Source: Nocardioides immobilis
Lineage (GTDB): Bacteria > Actinomycetota > Actinomycetes > Propionibacteriales > Nocardioidaceae
Assembly: GCF_003515065.1 (NCBI RefSeq)
Contig: NZ_QXGH01000001.1
Location: 1 to 38,426 of the forward strand
Length of the DNA stretch: 38,426 bases
Direction of reading: 5' to 3'
Shown here: positions 17,779 through 26,306 of the stretch, piece after piece
Layout of the letters: the number at the start of each line of letters is the position of its first letter
Numbering within the stretch: the first letter of the stretch is position 1
Made by a program: the position numbers and the translations under genes
The notes under the pieces: generated by a model
Databases searched by the model: none
The model's input: only the letters and a program-made list of their open reading frames with translations
What the model was told of the DNA's origin: nothing

Positions 17779-17800
17779 GTTACGAGGCGACGTTCGTAAC
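17779..17800. promoter_or_regulatory. Candidate IclR operator
   Basis: GTTACGA (17779-17785) and TCGTAAC (17794-17800) form a 7-bp inverted repeat with an 8-bp spacer, 21 bp before the IclR start. Size and place fit an autoregulatory operator of an IclR-type protein. This is inferred from symmetry and position. Confidence 0.5.
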
Positions 17801-17821
17801 CTGCAGAGAGAGGGCTCCGAG

Positions 17822-18652
17822 GTGACTGGCAACGCGCGCGAGGCCGGCCGATCCACGATCGACAGGGTGCTTACCCTTCTGGAGGCTCTGGATCAGCCGC
17901 AACTGACCCTCACCGAAGTGGCGACGAAGGCGGACCTGCCCACCTCGACTGCCAGCCGGATCCTCACCGCCCTCGAGCAGTGGGGTGGCGTCAGTCGCGG
18001 GACGGATGGAACCTACGAGGTGGGCTACCGACTGTGGGAGATCGGCGCGCGCGCGTCGAAGGCAAGCGTTCTGCGCGAGGCGTCGCGACCTGCCTTGGCA
18101 CAACTCAGCGCGAGGACCGGTGAGAGCGCCCAACTCGCCGTGCTTGAAGGCGGGTCCGCTCTGATCGTCGAGTGTCTGGCCGGCCAGAATGCAAGCCCGA
18201 TTGCTACGCGCGTAGGAGGGCGACTACCACTTCACGCCTCGGCTGCGGGACGCGTCCTGCTGTCGTATGCGGATGCCGACTTCATCGCGAAGGTGTTGCG
18301 GGGCAACTTGGAGAGACTCACCCCGTACACCCAGATAATGCCAGGCCGACTGGCTCAAGAACTGGTAGCTGCGCGCCGCAGAGGAGCGGCCGCGGTGCAG
18401 GAAGAGATGACATTGGGTCGATCCTCCGTCGCTGCGCCGGTACGGGATAGGTCCGGGACGGTCGTGGCAGCTCTCGGCGTCGTCGTAACGAGCAACGCTG
18501 ACCTCGACCGCCTTCTTCCGCAGGTACGGCTGGGTGCTCGTGACAGTGAGCGCCGACTGGCCGACGCCGACTCGCAAAAGTGGGTCGACGGTCATTCAGC
18601 GATCACCTCAGCGCCGCCGCGCATGAGCGCGCAGTTGGAGCCCGTTGGCTGA
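17822..18652 (+). CDS. IclR-family transcriptional regulator 1
   Basis: A 276-residue regulator. The winged helix-turn-helix lies at about residues 8-75 (STIDRVLTLLEAL ... STASRILTALEQWG), followed by the IclR effector domain with VGGRLPLHASAAGRVLL and a C-terminal APVRDRSGTVVAALGV. It is divergent from the ABC-SDR-isomerase operon and very probably controls it and itself. The GTG start has an AGAGAGAGGG stretch upstream. It is similar in pattern to IclR 2 at 21903. The effector is probably the imported compound or a metabolite. Confidence 0.92.
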   Translation: MTGNAREAGRSTIDRVLTLLEALDQPQLTLTEVATKADLPTSTASRILTALEQWGGVSRGTDGTYEVGYRLWEIGARASKASVLREASRPALAQLSARTGESAQLAVLEGGSALIVECLAGQNASPIATRVGGRLPLHASAAGRVLLSYADADFIAKVLRGNLERLTPYTQIMPGRLAQELVAARRRGAAAVQEEMTLGRSSVAAPVRDRSGTVVAALGVVVTSNADLDRLLPQVRLGARDSERRLADADSQKWVDGHSAITSAPPRMSAQLEPVG

Positions 18653-18987
18653 GGACCCGCGCCTTGCTCAAACGCCGACGAACCTCCTGGGGCCGTGAGA
18701 CCTTTCCGGGTCGGGCACTTGCCACCTTCGTGCGGAGTGCGATTGAGGAGCCTTCGTGATGGATCATCGGATCTGACTGAGGACCCCCCGAGGTGGCCGC
18801 GGACGAGGTGCTTCAGATGCTCCCGGGATGTCGACAGCCAGACACGGATCGCAGCCGCGGTTTGGATGGCTCTGCCGGGTCGCGAGTCAGACCCTTTTCT
18901 CGTCTGGCCGAGCGATTAGGGCTCTGAGAGGAGCGGTAGAGCGCTGATCCGGTTTGGCGTCGACGGGGCCAGACCGGATCATCCCTG
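18653..18987. other. Non-coding gap between convergent IclR and LysR genes
   Basis: This 335-bp stretch lies between the 3' ends of IclR 1 and LysR 1. Only short ORFs without family features were seen. I found no clear terminator, transposon end or RNA gene. Confidence 0.6.
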
Positions 18988-19866
18988 CTAGCCGGGACTG
19001 ACTCTGTTGCGTTGGGCCGCCGTCTCCATCGCTCTCAGGCAGAGATCGAGGTGGCGGTGCTCCTCTCTCCAGACAGCCCACGTGCTCAGGCTGCTGACGG
19101 GCTCGCGGGTTTCGAGCGGGAGCCACGGCAGTCCGGCGAAGTCCTTTTCGGCGGTGTTTCGAGTGGCCAACACTGCGTCCGCCCCTGATGTCGTTGCAAG
19201 AAGCAGCCCGTGATGGGAGTAGGTCCGGAACATCCACTTGACCTTCGCGCCCCGCAGCCGCTCGACCGAACGCAGTCGGATCTGCTCCTCCGGGCGAGAT
19301 TGTGCGAGTATCCGCAACCCGTCCAGTTGCGTGAATCGAAGATTGTCGGTTGCGGGCATCCGGCGCCTATTCACAAACACGCAGCCCAACGACTGGCTCA
19401 AGATCCGGCGACTCGGCAAGGCATCCGGCTCGTAGTGCACGAGAGCCACGTCGATGACCCCATCGGCCAACATCCGAAGCTGCTCGTCGCTGGAACCCTC
19501 GTACACCGAGAAGCTGACCTGTTCCTGGACCTGGGACGTGAAGTCCTTGAACCAGTCGTACGGCACCCCAGGTGGCACACCCAGATTCAGCAGCAGTGCA
19601 GCGGCTTCCGCCGCGTCCAACACTTCCGGGATGCGCTCGACGTGGCGCAGGAGACCCACCATCTCGGCGTTCAGTGCCTCGCCAGCAGGCGTCAGGGCGG
19701 TGCCCCGAGGCCCTCGCCTCAGAAGTTGATGGCCCAACGAGCGCTCCAGCGAGGTCAGTTGACGGCTCAGAGAGGGCTGCGTCATGTGGAGCACCTCGGC
19801 CGCACGACTGAGCGAACCAAGTTCAGCCACCGTCGTGAAGTAGCGCAACTGTCGCAGCTCGAGCAT
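18988..19866 (-). CDS. LysR-family transcriptional regulator 1
   Basis: A 292-residue LTTR. The N-terminal helix-turn-helix is LGSLSRAAEVLHMTQPSLSR (about residues 16-35), followed by the linker helix and a periplasmic-binding-protein-like effector domain. The start follows AAGGAA. The effector half shares the arrangement WMFRxxSHHG ... EFAG/DFAG-LPWLPLE with LysR 2 of this island, so the two are paralogues. It lies upstream of the cupin and hydrolase genes in the same orientation as them, but downstream of them in transcription. Its target is unknown. Confidence 0.9.
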   Translation of the reverse strand: MLELRQLRYFTTVAELGSLSRAAEVLHMTQPSLSRQLTSLERSLGHQLLRRGPRGTALTPAGEALNAEMVGLLRHVERIPEVLDAAEAAALLLNLGVPPGVPYDWFKDFTSQVQEQVSFSVYEGSSDEQLRMLADGVIDVALVHYEPDALPSRRILSQSLGCVFVNRRRMPATDNLRFTQLDGLRILAQSRPEEQIRLRSVERLRGAKVKWMFRTYSHHGLLLATTSGADAVLATRNTAEKDFAGLPWLPLETREPVSSLSTWAVWREEHRHLDLCLRAMETAAQRNRVSPG

Positions 19867-20117
19867 CGCGGTTCCTTCCAGTGAGCCAACTGATCTGCAC
19901 CTGTCCCGCCCTTATGCGACGCCACTCCCGCACGTACCGATTCCACGCTCCAGGCGCACAGTGCAAGTGCGTGGTCGCGCCGCCGTTGCGGTGGTGATCG
20001 TACCTCCGCCAGGCGGGCGGTCGGCTCTTCGTCTAGTCGACGATCCAGCTCGAGGCCGCCCTCACGCGAGAAGCCCGGCGTCCATTCGCAGTCCGTCCAT
20101 CCGGAGATCGACCAGTC

Positions 20118-20660
20118 CTAGCCGTCTTTGGTCGTGACGCCTCGCTGCAAACCGAGCATGACCACTGAGAGCCGTACAGGCCGGTCGGTTTCGTTACGCC
20201 ACCGATGCCGGGCGCCCCGCTGAATGACTACATCGTGGGGTTGGAGGCGCCGTTCTTGACCCTTATCGAGCTCGAGGACGACTTCTCCCTCAAGAACGGT
20301 CACGAAGTCGACTGTGTCGGTGCGGTGCATCCCCGGCGGATCCGCCTCCATGACCGAGAACAGACCAGGGAACAGACGCTCACCCTCCTCGAACTGTTCG
20401 GCGGTCGGCTCCCTGCCTGGTGCAGACCGGGGCGCGTCGATGACAAGCTGGAATGCTCTGAGCGCCCCTGGCGGCGGGAAGAACGTCATTCCATCGGATC
20501 GGCTGTAGGTAGTCTCCAGCAGATCCGAAGGATCCAACGTTGCCAGGACGGGATAGTTGACGAGCTCTGGCGCCATGCTCGCTACCAACGGCGTCACCTG
20601 CGCTTCGCTCTCGAAGACGGAGACGCCGTCTGTGTCCACGGCCGTAACGACGAGGTTCAT
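20118..20660 (-). CDS. Cupin-domain protein
   Basis: A 180-residue protein. The single cupin fold is in the C-terminal half: MHRTDTVDFVTVLEGEVVLEL forms the first motif with one His, and VVIQRGARHRWRNETDRP the second with another His. The metal set is not the full canonical one. The N-terminal 90 residues may form a partial second cupin. AGGAG precedes the start. Proteins of this layout often accompany degradative operons as small-molecule binding or isomerising proteins. It is in the same direction as the dehalogenase-like hydrolase 105 bp upstream. The reaction is unknown. Confidence 0.82.
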   Translation of the reverse strand: MNLVVTAVDTDGVSVFESEAQVTPLVASMAPELVNYPVLATLDPSDLLETTYSRSDGMTFFPPPGALRAFQLVIDAPRSAPGREPTAEQFEEGERLFPGLFSVMEADPPGMHRTDTVDFVTVLEGEVVLELDKGQERRLQPHDVVIQRGARHRWRNETDRPVRLSVVMLGLQRGVTTKDG

Positions 20661-20765
20661 GTACGAATCAATCTCCTAGGTTTCGCGGACTGTGGGCTGC
20701 GCTACCGCTGCGCTAGAACGGTCCGCTGTCAGGGTTCAGGTGCGGCGACTCCGCTTGAATCTGGG

Positions 20766-21614
20766 CTAGTCGAGGAAGAACTCGTCGAGCGCCCGAGTGA
20801 CCTCCAAGGGTCGTTCCTCCGGCAGATAGTGGCCGCACCCTTCGAGTGCTCGCCCCCGAACATCAGAGGCATAGTCATGCCAGATGCTCAGCACGTCTCT
20901 ACGACCCAGCCCCCCTGCGGCCCCCCAGAGAGCAAGGACTGGCTGCTCCAGAACTCGTCCCGCGACTCGATCCTGATCGTCGTGCTCGAGATCAATCCCG
21001 AAACCGGCTCTGTAGTCCTGGAGCCAGCCGTGCATCGCGGACGTCTCATAGTCGAGGACATACGCATCGAGCGTGGCTTCGTCGATGTGCCCGGCAGAGG
21101 CTGGGCCGGCCAGGAACCGGCGTACGTAGTAGTCCAACCGCCCAGGAAGAAGAGTCTCTGCGACGCCAGGCTGCACATGCAGGAACCAGTGCCACATGGC
21201 GGTGGCGGACTTGGCGTCTAGATGTTGCAACATCTCCGCACCTGGGATGACGTCGAGGACCGCGAGGCGGGTGACTTCCTCGGGGTGATCCAGCGCCCAT
21301 CGGTGTGCTACTCGGGCGCCACGATCGTGCCCGGCCACATAGGCGGCGTCGTGACCCAGGTGACGCATCAGGTCACGGAGGTCTTCGGACACTGACCGTT
21401 TGTCATGTTCGAGCTGCGGGCCAGAGGTCGAGCGGCCGTAGCCTCGCAAGTCAGGGATGACGACCTGGAACTTCGCATCCAGTGCGGGGGCTACCTCCCG
21501 CCAGCAGAGTCCAGTTTGGGGCCAGCCATGCAGCAGGAACAACGGCTGTTCTCCCGAGCCTGCTGTGCGATATGCGATGCGGCGGCCGGGTCGTTCCAGG
21601 ACGTGCTCTTGCAT
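20766..21614 (-). CDS. Alpha/beta hydrolase, haloacetate-dehalogenase / epoxide-hydrolase-like
   Basis: A 282-residue alpha/beta hydrolase with an Asp nucleophile in GHDRGAR (D97), so it is not a serine esterase. The oxyanion segment is LLHGWPQ (about 28-33) and the catalytic His is in GHYLPEERP (H262). Compared from memory with fluoroacetate dehalogenases, the carboxylate-binding R98 and R101, the halide-pocket H142-W143 and Y201 (in QDYRAG), and D121 in VLDVIP all appear conserved. A hydrolytic dehalogenase of a short haloacid is therefore plausible, with epoxide hydrolysis as the alternative. AGGAAG precedes the start. It sits divergent from IclR 2. Confidence 0.82.
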   Translation of the reverse strand: MQEHVLERPGRRIAYRTAGSGEQPLFLLHGWPQTGLCWREVAPALDAKFQVVIPDLRGYGRSTSGPQLEHDKRSVSEDLRDLMRHLGHDAAYVAGHDRGARVAHRWALDHPEEVTRLAVLDVIPGAEMLQHLDAKSATAMWHWFLHVQPGVAETLLPGRLDYYVRRFLAGPASAGHIDEATLDAYVLDYETSAMHGWLQDYRAGFGIDLEHDDQDRVAGRVLEQPVLALWGAAGGLGRRDVLSIWHDYASDVRGRALEGCGHYLPEERPLEVTRALDEFFLD

Positions 21615-21639
21615 TTGGGTACTTCCTCGTTGACTGACC

Positions 21640-21656
21640 GCGACCTCCGAGGTCGC
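21640..21656. promoter_or_regulatory. Perfect palindrome, candidate operator between hydrolase and IclR 2
   Basis: GCGACCT-CCG-AGGTCGC is a perfect 7+3+7 inverted repeat, 26 bp upstream of the hydrolase start and in the divergent spacer to IclR 2. It is a plausible regulator-binding site. It is not the same sequence as the candidate operator at 17779. Confidence 0.45.
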
Positions 21657-21902
21657 CGGGGTTCGCTGCCCGAGTCTTCCCTCGGAGGGCGGACATTTGG
21701 TACGCCGATTGCCACTGAGCGGAAACCTGTTGATACCGGCTTATCGGGACGCGCTCCACGATGACTCCATGGATCTGTCAGGGTCTGCAGTCGTCGCGAG
21801 GCACGGCTTGCAATGCACGGCAGCGGCCGCTCCCGCAGCTTTGGGCCCGGCGATGATCGGCGTCGGCAGTCGGTGCGCCCCGCAGGTCAGCGCCATCCCG
21901 AC

Positions 21903-22673
21903 ATGGTGCAACTGATGGCGGGCAATCGACTCGAACCTGGGAGAAGCACCGCCTCTCGACTCCTCTCCGTCTTGGACGTGTTCAGCATCAAGGCGGAAGA
22001 GTTGAGCTTGGTCGAGATTGCGGACCGCGCCGCGATGCCTGTTGCCACCACCTATCGGCTACTCGGTGAATTGACGAAGTGGGGTGCCCTCGAGCGGTTG
22101 CCGAACCGGCGGTACCGAGTCGGGCTGCGGCTCTGGGAGGTGGGGTCGCTGGCGCCGCGACAGCGTGACCTTCGTGAGGTGAGCCGTCCGTTCATGCAGG
22201 ACTTGTACGAAGCGACCCACGAGAATGTGCAAGTCGGGGTTCCAGAGGGCAACGAGGTACTCATCGTCGAGATGGTTTCGGGCCGTAGTGCCGTGCCGAC
22301 AGTCACCCGCGTAGGGGGAAGGTTACCGCTCCACGCGACAGCGGTCGGCAAAGTCACCCTCGCGTTTTCCGATCCAGACCTGCTGGCTAGGACGCTCCAG
22401 CAGGGACTACCCAAGCTGGCGCCTCGAACGCTTACCATGCCTCGGATGCTGATCCAAGCGGTCGAGCAGGCTCGGCAAAATCATTTTGCGTTCGCAGTCG
22501 AAGAGATGACGCGGGGTGCTTCGTCGGTAGCGTCGCCTGTTCTCGCGCGGGACGGGACGCTGATTGCCGCGATCGCGCTGGTCGTGCGTGCGTCGGCGGA
22601 CCTGGGGCGCCTGGCACCTGCGGTGCGGACCTCGGCCCTGGCACTGTCCCGCGAACTGCAGCGGACGCGTTGA
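21903..22673 (+). CDS. IclR-family transcriptional regulator 2
   Basis: A regulator of about 256 residues with an N-terminal winged helix-turn-helix (STASRLLSVLDVF ... VATTYRLLGELTKWGALERL) and the effector domain with VGGRLPLHATAVGKVTLAF and FAVEEMTRGASSVASPV. It matches IclR 1 along its length. The start is uncertain: ATG 21903 and ATG 21915 are the best candidates, neither with a clear Shine-Dalgarno; an in-frame ATG at 21813 would add 30 non-conserved residues. It faces the dehalogenase-like gene and precedes the NTF2-to-phosphatase gene run, which it may control. Confidence 0.88.
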   Translation: MVQLMAGNRLEPGRSTASRLLSVLDVFSIKAEELSLVEIADRAAMPVATTYRLLGELTKWGALERLPNRRYRVGLRLWEVGSLAPRQRDLREVSRPFMQDLYEATHENVQVGVPEGNEVLIVEMVSGRSAVPTVTRVGGRLPLHATAVGKVTLAFSDPDLLARTLQQGLPKLAPRTLTMPRMLIQAVEQARQNHFAFAVEEMTRGASSVASPVLARDGTLIAAIALVVRASADLGRLAPAVRTSALALSRELQRTR

Positions 22674-22751
22674 GGCACGAACACTCACGTAGTTGTCAGC
22701 CAGCGAAACTCCGTGCTTTACGACGTCGCCTTCTTCCCTCACCGTGGCGGC

Positions 22752-23423
22752 GTGACCTCCGACATTGCCGCTGATCTCGCGGACCTCAGCCAGCTCGACC
22801 AGCACACGATGGCCATTCGCAAGGTCGTCGAAGACTGGGCGGTTCTCAGGGACTCCGGACGATGGGATGAGTTCGCGTCGGTCTGGCATGACGACGGCTG
22901 GATGACGGCGACTTGGTTCCAAGGACCATTCCGAGACTTCATCCGTGTCAGTCGCGAGGGTTTTGAACGCGGAGTCCAGATCTCGCACTTCCTCGGTGGT
23001 TTCACTTGTGAGGTGGCTGTCCCACGCGCCATCGCCCAGACCAAGATGAAGATCGAACAGCGGGCCTCCGTGCACGGCGTCGACGTCGACGTTACGTGCA
23101 GTGGCCGCTTCTACGACTTCTTGGAACTTCGTGACGGCCGCTGGGCACTCGTCCGACGCCAGCCGATCTACGAGAGGGACCGCATGGATGTGGTCAACCC
23201 AGCTGCCACGGTCCAACTGGACACGGCCCTGCTCGACCTGTTCCCCGTCGGGTACCGCCACCTCGCTTACGCACAGGAGCAGGTCGGGTACCGCGTCATG
23301 AGAGGGCTGCCCGGGCTAACCGGTGCCGCGATCGAGAAATTGTACGAGGAGGGAGCAAGCTGGCTCGCCGGCTCACCCGAGCCGGGACAGCCGCTGAAGA
23401 ACCTCTCACAAGAGGACGATTGA
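22752..23423 (+). CDS. NTF2-like / SnoaL-fold protein
   Basis: About 223 residues. The N-terminal 140 residues form a SnoaL_4/NTF2-like alpha+beta barrel, starting with VEDWAVLRDSGRWDEFASVWHDDGW and ending with a DGRWALVRRQPIYERD strand. Members act as isomerases, cyclases, dehydratases or small oxygenase subunits. The C-terminal 80 residues (DLFPVGYRHLAYAQE onward) are an extra domain I do not recognise as a separate family. The start is uncertain: GTG 22752 is preferred by similarity, and GTG 22713 is in frame. It begins a rightward gene series and is followed by a hairpin. Substrate unknown. Confidence 0.78.
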   Translation: MTSDIAADLADLSQLDQHTMAIRKVVEDWAVLRDSGRWDEFASVWHDDGWMTATWFQGPFRDFIRVSREGFERGVQISHFLGGFTCEVAVPRAIAQTKMKIEQRASVHGVDVDVTCSGRFYDFLELRDGRWALVRRQPIYERDRMDVVNPAATVQLDTALLDLFPVGYRHLAYAQEQVGYRVMRGLPGLTGAAIEKLYEEGASWLAGSPEPGQPLKNLSQEDD

Positions 23424-23776
23424 GCCCAACCATCGGGTGAGTAGAACTGCGCTCCCTGGGGAGGACGCAGCGAGTCTGACAGTGCTCCTGCCATGTGTAG
23501 TTGACCTGAAGACAGACATGTCGAGGTGGCCAGCCCTCGTCTCGTTGTCGTGACGCGACGTCGATGACTCGACGGCCTGGACGGTGTGCGCGCAACGGAG
23601 GAACAGTCGACTGCGAAATCGAGACCGAGGGCCTATTGGCTTCCTCTGGGTGCGTCGTTGCCACTGGTCGGAAACTCGGCATGGACCAATCCGGTCGTCC
23701 AGCACGACGGTAACCCTGTGCTTGTCATTCAGTGCGCTCGCCTCAGCGAAAGTGCCTACCCCTTACGAGCATCCCG
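23424..23776 (+). other. Non-coding gap with a terminator-like hairpin (23447-23470)
   Basis: This 353-bp stretch separates the NTF2-like gene from the second TIM-barrel gene. CTGCG (23447-23451) pairs with CGCAG (23466-23470), and CTCC (23452-23455) with GGAG (23460-23463), leaving a 2-base bulge. No T-run follows, so termination is only possible. The rest must hold the promoter of the hydroxyquinol operon; I could not pick a clear one. No gene was seen. Confidence 0.5.
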
Positions 23777-24616
23777 GTGACTCGTCCTTTGTCGTTACAT
23801 CACTTGTCGATGCTTGACGCCAGTCCCCACGATCTGGCCGACGCGGCCGCTCATGCCGGCTTCGACTATTGCGGTGTCCGCATCGTGTCCCCGGACGATG
23901 GCAGTCCGCTTCACGGTCTGATAGGTGACTCGGAGGAACAGCAACGTTTCCTCCACCGGTGCCGGCGCCTAGGAGTCGCTCTCCTCGACACCGAAGCGGT
24001 ATGGATCAGACGCGAAACAGATCTTCGCCTGATGGGACCGCTCCTAGATGCGACCGCCGCGCTCGGTGCCCGTTATGTCCTGACTGTCGGGTTCAACGAC
24101 GACCGGGAACAGTTGATCGATCAGCTCGGGACGTTTGCGGACCTGGCCGCTGAACGAGGCTTGTACCTGCCGCTTGAGTTCATCACCTACACCGCCGTTC
24201 CCAATCTCGCTGAGGCGTGGGACGTTGTGCAGTGCGTCGGGCGGGAGAATGTCGGCGTCCTCATCGACGCCCTGCAATTCTTCCGCGCCGGCGCCGAGTT
24301 CGACGTGCTCGACCTCATACCTCACCAGCGAATTCCCTACGCACAGATCGCTGACGGTCCTCTCCTGGCACCAGCCAGCATCGAGGGCCTCCGAACTGAG
24401 GCTAGGACCGCTCGAATCCTTCCTGGCCAAGGCGAGCTGGACTTGCCGCGCCTGATCAGCGCGCTTCCGGTGCAGATACCGCTTTCAGTGGAGGCGCCTA
24501 CCCGCGCCTTGGCTGACAGACCTTTCGGCGACGCGGCCCGCATTCTGCACGCCACGATGACGCGCGTTCTCGCGAAGACCCCAACCACGGAGGGAACCAT
24601 GCCCAATGACGGATGA
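23777..24616 (+). CDS. Sugar-phosphate isomerase/epimerase-like TIM-barrel protein 2
   Basis: A 279-residue protein of the AP-endonuclease-2-like TIM-barrel superfamily. Metal-site residues are suggested by Glu in PLEFITYT, Asp in VLIDALQFFRAG and Glu in LSVEAPT. In YAQIADGP the His of protein 1 is replaced by Gln, as in 3-dehydroshikimate-dehydratase-like relatives. The GTG at 23777 is chosen because the frame upstream is not conserved. It overlaps SDR 2 by 11 bp, so both are coupled. With hydroxyquinol dioxygenase downstream, a dehydratase or isomerase acting on a cyclic polyol or keto compound is conceivable. This is inference. Confidence 0.82.
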   Translation: MTRPLSLHHLSMLDASPHDLADAAAHAGFDYCGVRIVSPDDGSPLHGLIGDSEEQQRFLHRCRRLGVALLDTEAVWIRRETDLRLMGPLLDATAALGARYVLTVGFNDDREQLIDQLGTFADLAAERGLYLPLEFITYTAVPNLAEAWDVVQCVGRENVGVLIDALQFFRAGAEFDVLDLIPHQRIPYAQIADGPLLAPASIEGLRTEARTARILPGQGELDLPRLISALPVQIPLSVEAPTRALADRPFGDAARILHATMTRVLAKTPTTEGTMPNDG

Positions 24617-25418
24617 GCGACCTATCAGCTTGGTGACGGGTGCAGCCGGCGGCCTCGGTCGAGTGATTAGCGGCGCACTGATGAGGGACGGACACCGTCT
24701 CGTCGCGCTGGACGTCGCCGAACGCCCACTAGCAGAGCTGACCTCGAACCTGACCTCGCAAGGTTACGACCCCTCAGACGTCATGACCGTGCTCGCGGAC
24801 CTGCGTGACGAGACAGCCATCGCCGCCGCCGTGGCAGCGGTGGGTGAACGATGGGGCCGCCTCGATCACGTCGTCCACAACGCCGGTATCGAGCCTCCTC
24901 ACAAGGCATCGTCCGTGACCGTCGAGATCTGGGACGAGACCTTCGCGATCAACACCCGGGCTGGTGCGCTTCTCGTCAAGCACACGGCACCGTTCTGGGA
25001 GGCTCAACAAGGGGGGACCTTCATTGCTATTGGATCCCGTACCTGGTTGAGCGGCAGCAGCACGGGGGCGTACGGAGCGTCCAAAGCCGCCCTCGTGGGG
25101 CTGATGAGGTCGATTGCCGTCGAACTGGGGCCAATAGGCGTGCGTGCGAACGTGGTTGCTCCGGGGTTCGTTCGCTCCCCATTGAACGCCAGCAAGGGGG
25201 ATTCGGCCTACGTCGAGGAATACGCGCGCGAGTTCAGTGACCTCGCCCCGCTACGGCGCCTCATCGAGCCGATCGACGTAGCGGAGGCCGTGGCCTTCCT
25301 GGTCTCACCCGGGGCCCGCAACATCACGGGCGATGTCATCAACGTCGCGGGCGGCATGCACATCCCTCCGACGGTCCGCTGGCCGAAGACACGGCGACAC
25401 GGACTGACCGACCGATAG
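24606..25418 (+). CDS. SDR-family oxidoreductase 2
   Basis: A 270-residue classical SDR. It shows the cofactor loop TGAAGGLG (about 11-18), Asp in LVALDVAE favouring NAD, HNAG for the NNAG motif, the catalytic Ser in AIGSRTWLSG and YGASK for Tyr/Lys. The C-terminus INVAGGMHIPPT resembles the end of SDR 1. The start overlaps the TIM-barrel gene by 11 bp, and the dioxygenase gene follows within 10 bp, so it belongs to the hydroxyquinol operon. It probably performs an alcohol/ketone step before ring cleavage. Confidence 0.9.
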   Translation: MTDERPISLVTGAAGGLGRVISGALMRDGHRLVALDVAERPLAELTSNLTSQGYDPSDVMTVLADLRDETAIAAAVAAVGERWGRLDHVVHNAGIEPPHKASSVTVEIWDETFAINTRAGALLVKHTAPFWEAQQGGTFIAIGSRTWLSGSSTGAYGASKAALVGLMRSIAVELGPIGVRANVVAPGFVRSPLNASKGDSAYVEEYAREFSDLAPLRRLIEPIDVAEAVAFLVSPGARNITGDVINVAGGMHIPPTVRWPKTRRHGLTDR

Positions 25419-25427
25419 AGAGTGACG

Positions 25428-26306
25428 ATGGACTTCAACGAACACAATGCCACCGACGCAGTGGTGTCCAGCTTCACGCAGGCTTCCGATCCTCGACTAC
25501 GAGCCGTGATGGAGTCCTTGACCAGACACTTGCACGGTTTCGTTCGCGAGATCGAACCGACACAGGCCGAGTGGGTGGCAGCGATCGACTTCCTGACATC
25601 GACGGGGAAGATGTGCGACGACACACGTCAAGAATTCATTCTGCTGTCCGATGTGCTGGGCGTCTCCATGCTCGTGGACGCCATCAACAACCGGAAGCCA
25701 ACCGGAGTAACCGAGTCCACCGTCCTGGGGCCCTTCCACGTCATCGAGTCTCCGCCTCGACAGCTCGGCGCCGACATCGCCGACGTTCACGCGGGCAAGC
25801 CACGATGCGTGATTCGTGGGACTGTTCGTGACCTCCAAGGACGACCGGTGCCGGGTTCCTTGGTCGATGTGTGGCAAGCCGACGACGAAGGCTTCTACGA
25901 CGTGCAACGAGACGACACGCCCAATCCAGATCTACGGGGACTCTTCACGACCGACGCACAGGGCAAGTATTGGTTCAAGACAGTCTTGCCCAGTCACTAC
26001 CCGGTCCCCCACGACGGTCCCGTTGGTCACCTGCTCAACCGTCTGGGTCGACACCCCTACCGGCCAGCGCACATCCACTTCATCGCCGGGGCTAGAGGTC
26101 ATTCCCCGGTAACCACTCATCTGTTCCTAGCCGGTAGTCCGTACTTGGACGACGACACCGTTTTCGGGGTGAAGGCGAGCCTCATTCGAGAGGTAAGGAC
26201 TGTGGACAACGTCGAGGATGCCGAACTGCTGGAGGTTGCTAGTCCGTTCAAGGCCGTCGACTTCGACATTGTCCTGGACCCCGCGACTGCAGGTGGCGTC
26301 GCATGA
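25428..26306 (+). CDS. Hydroxyquinol 1,2-dioxygenase (intradiol)
   Basis: A 292-residue non-haem Fe(III) intradiol dioxygenase. It would cleave hydroxyquinol (1,2,4-trihydroxybenzene) to maleylacetate. The N-terminal helical dimer domain carries the motif CDDTRQEFILLSDVLGVSML, typical of the hydroxyquinol subgroup. The four iron ligands are suggested by Tyr in GFYDVQ, Tyr in SHYPVPHDGP and two His in RPAHIHF. The start ATG 25428 has AGAGAG at a good distance; GTG 25422 is in frame. The downstream maleylacetate reductase overlaps by ATGA and fixes the pathway. Chlorocatechol or catechol activity is a less likely alternative. Confidence 0.92.
   Translation: MDFNEHNATDAVVSSFTQASDPRLRAVMESLTRHLHGFVREIEPTQAEWVAAIDFLTSTGKMCDDTRQEFILLSDVLGVSMLVDAINNRKPTGVTESTVLGPFHVIESPPRQLGADIADVHAGKPRCVIRGTVRDLQGRPVPGSLVDVWQADDEGFYDVQRDDTPNPDLRGLFTTDAQGKYWFKTVLPSHYPVPHDGPVGHLLNRLGRHPYRPAHIHFIAGARGHSPVTTHLFLAGSPYLDDDTVFGVKASLIREVRTVDNVEDAELLEVASPFKAVDFDIVLDPATAGGVA

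Noticed and set aside
18653..18987. Short ORFs in the IclR/LysR gap
   Set aside because: They are short, have no ribosome-binding site or family pattern, and look like chance frames in GC-rich DNA.
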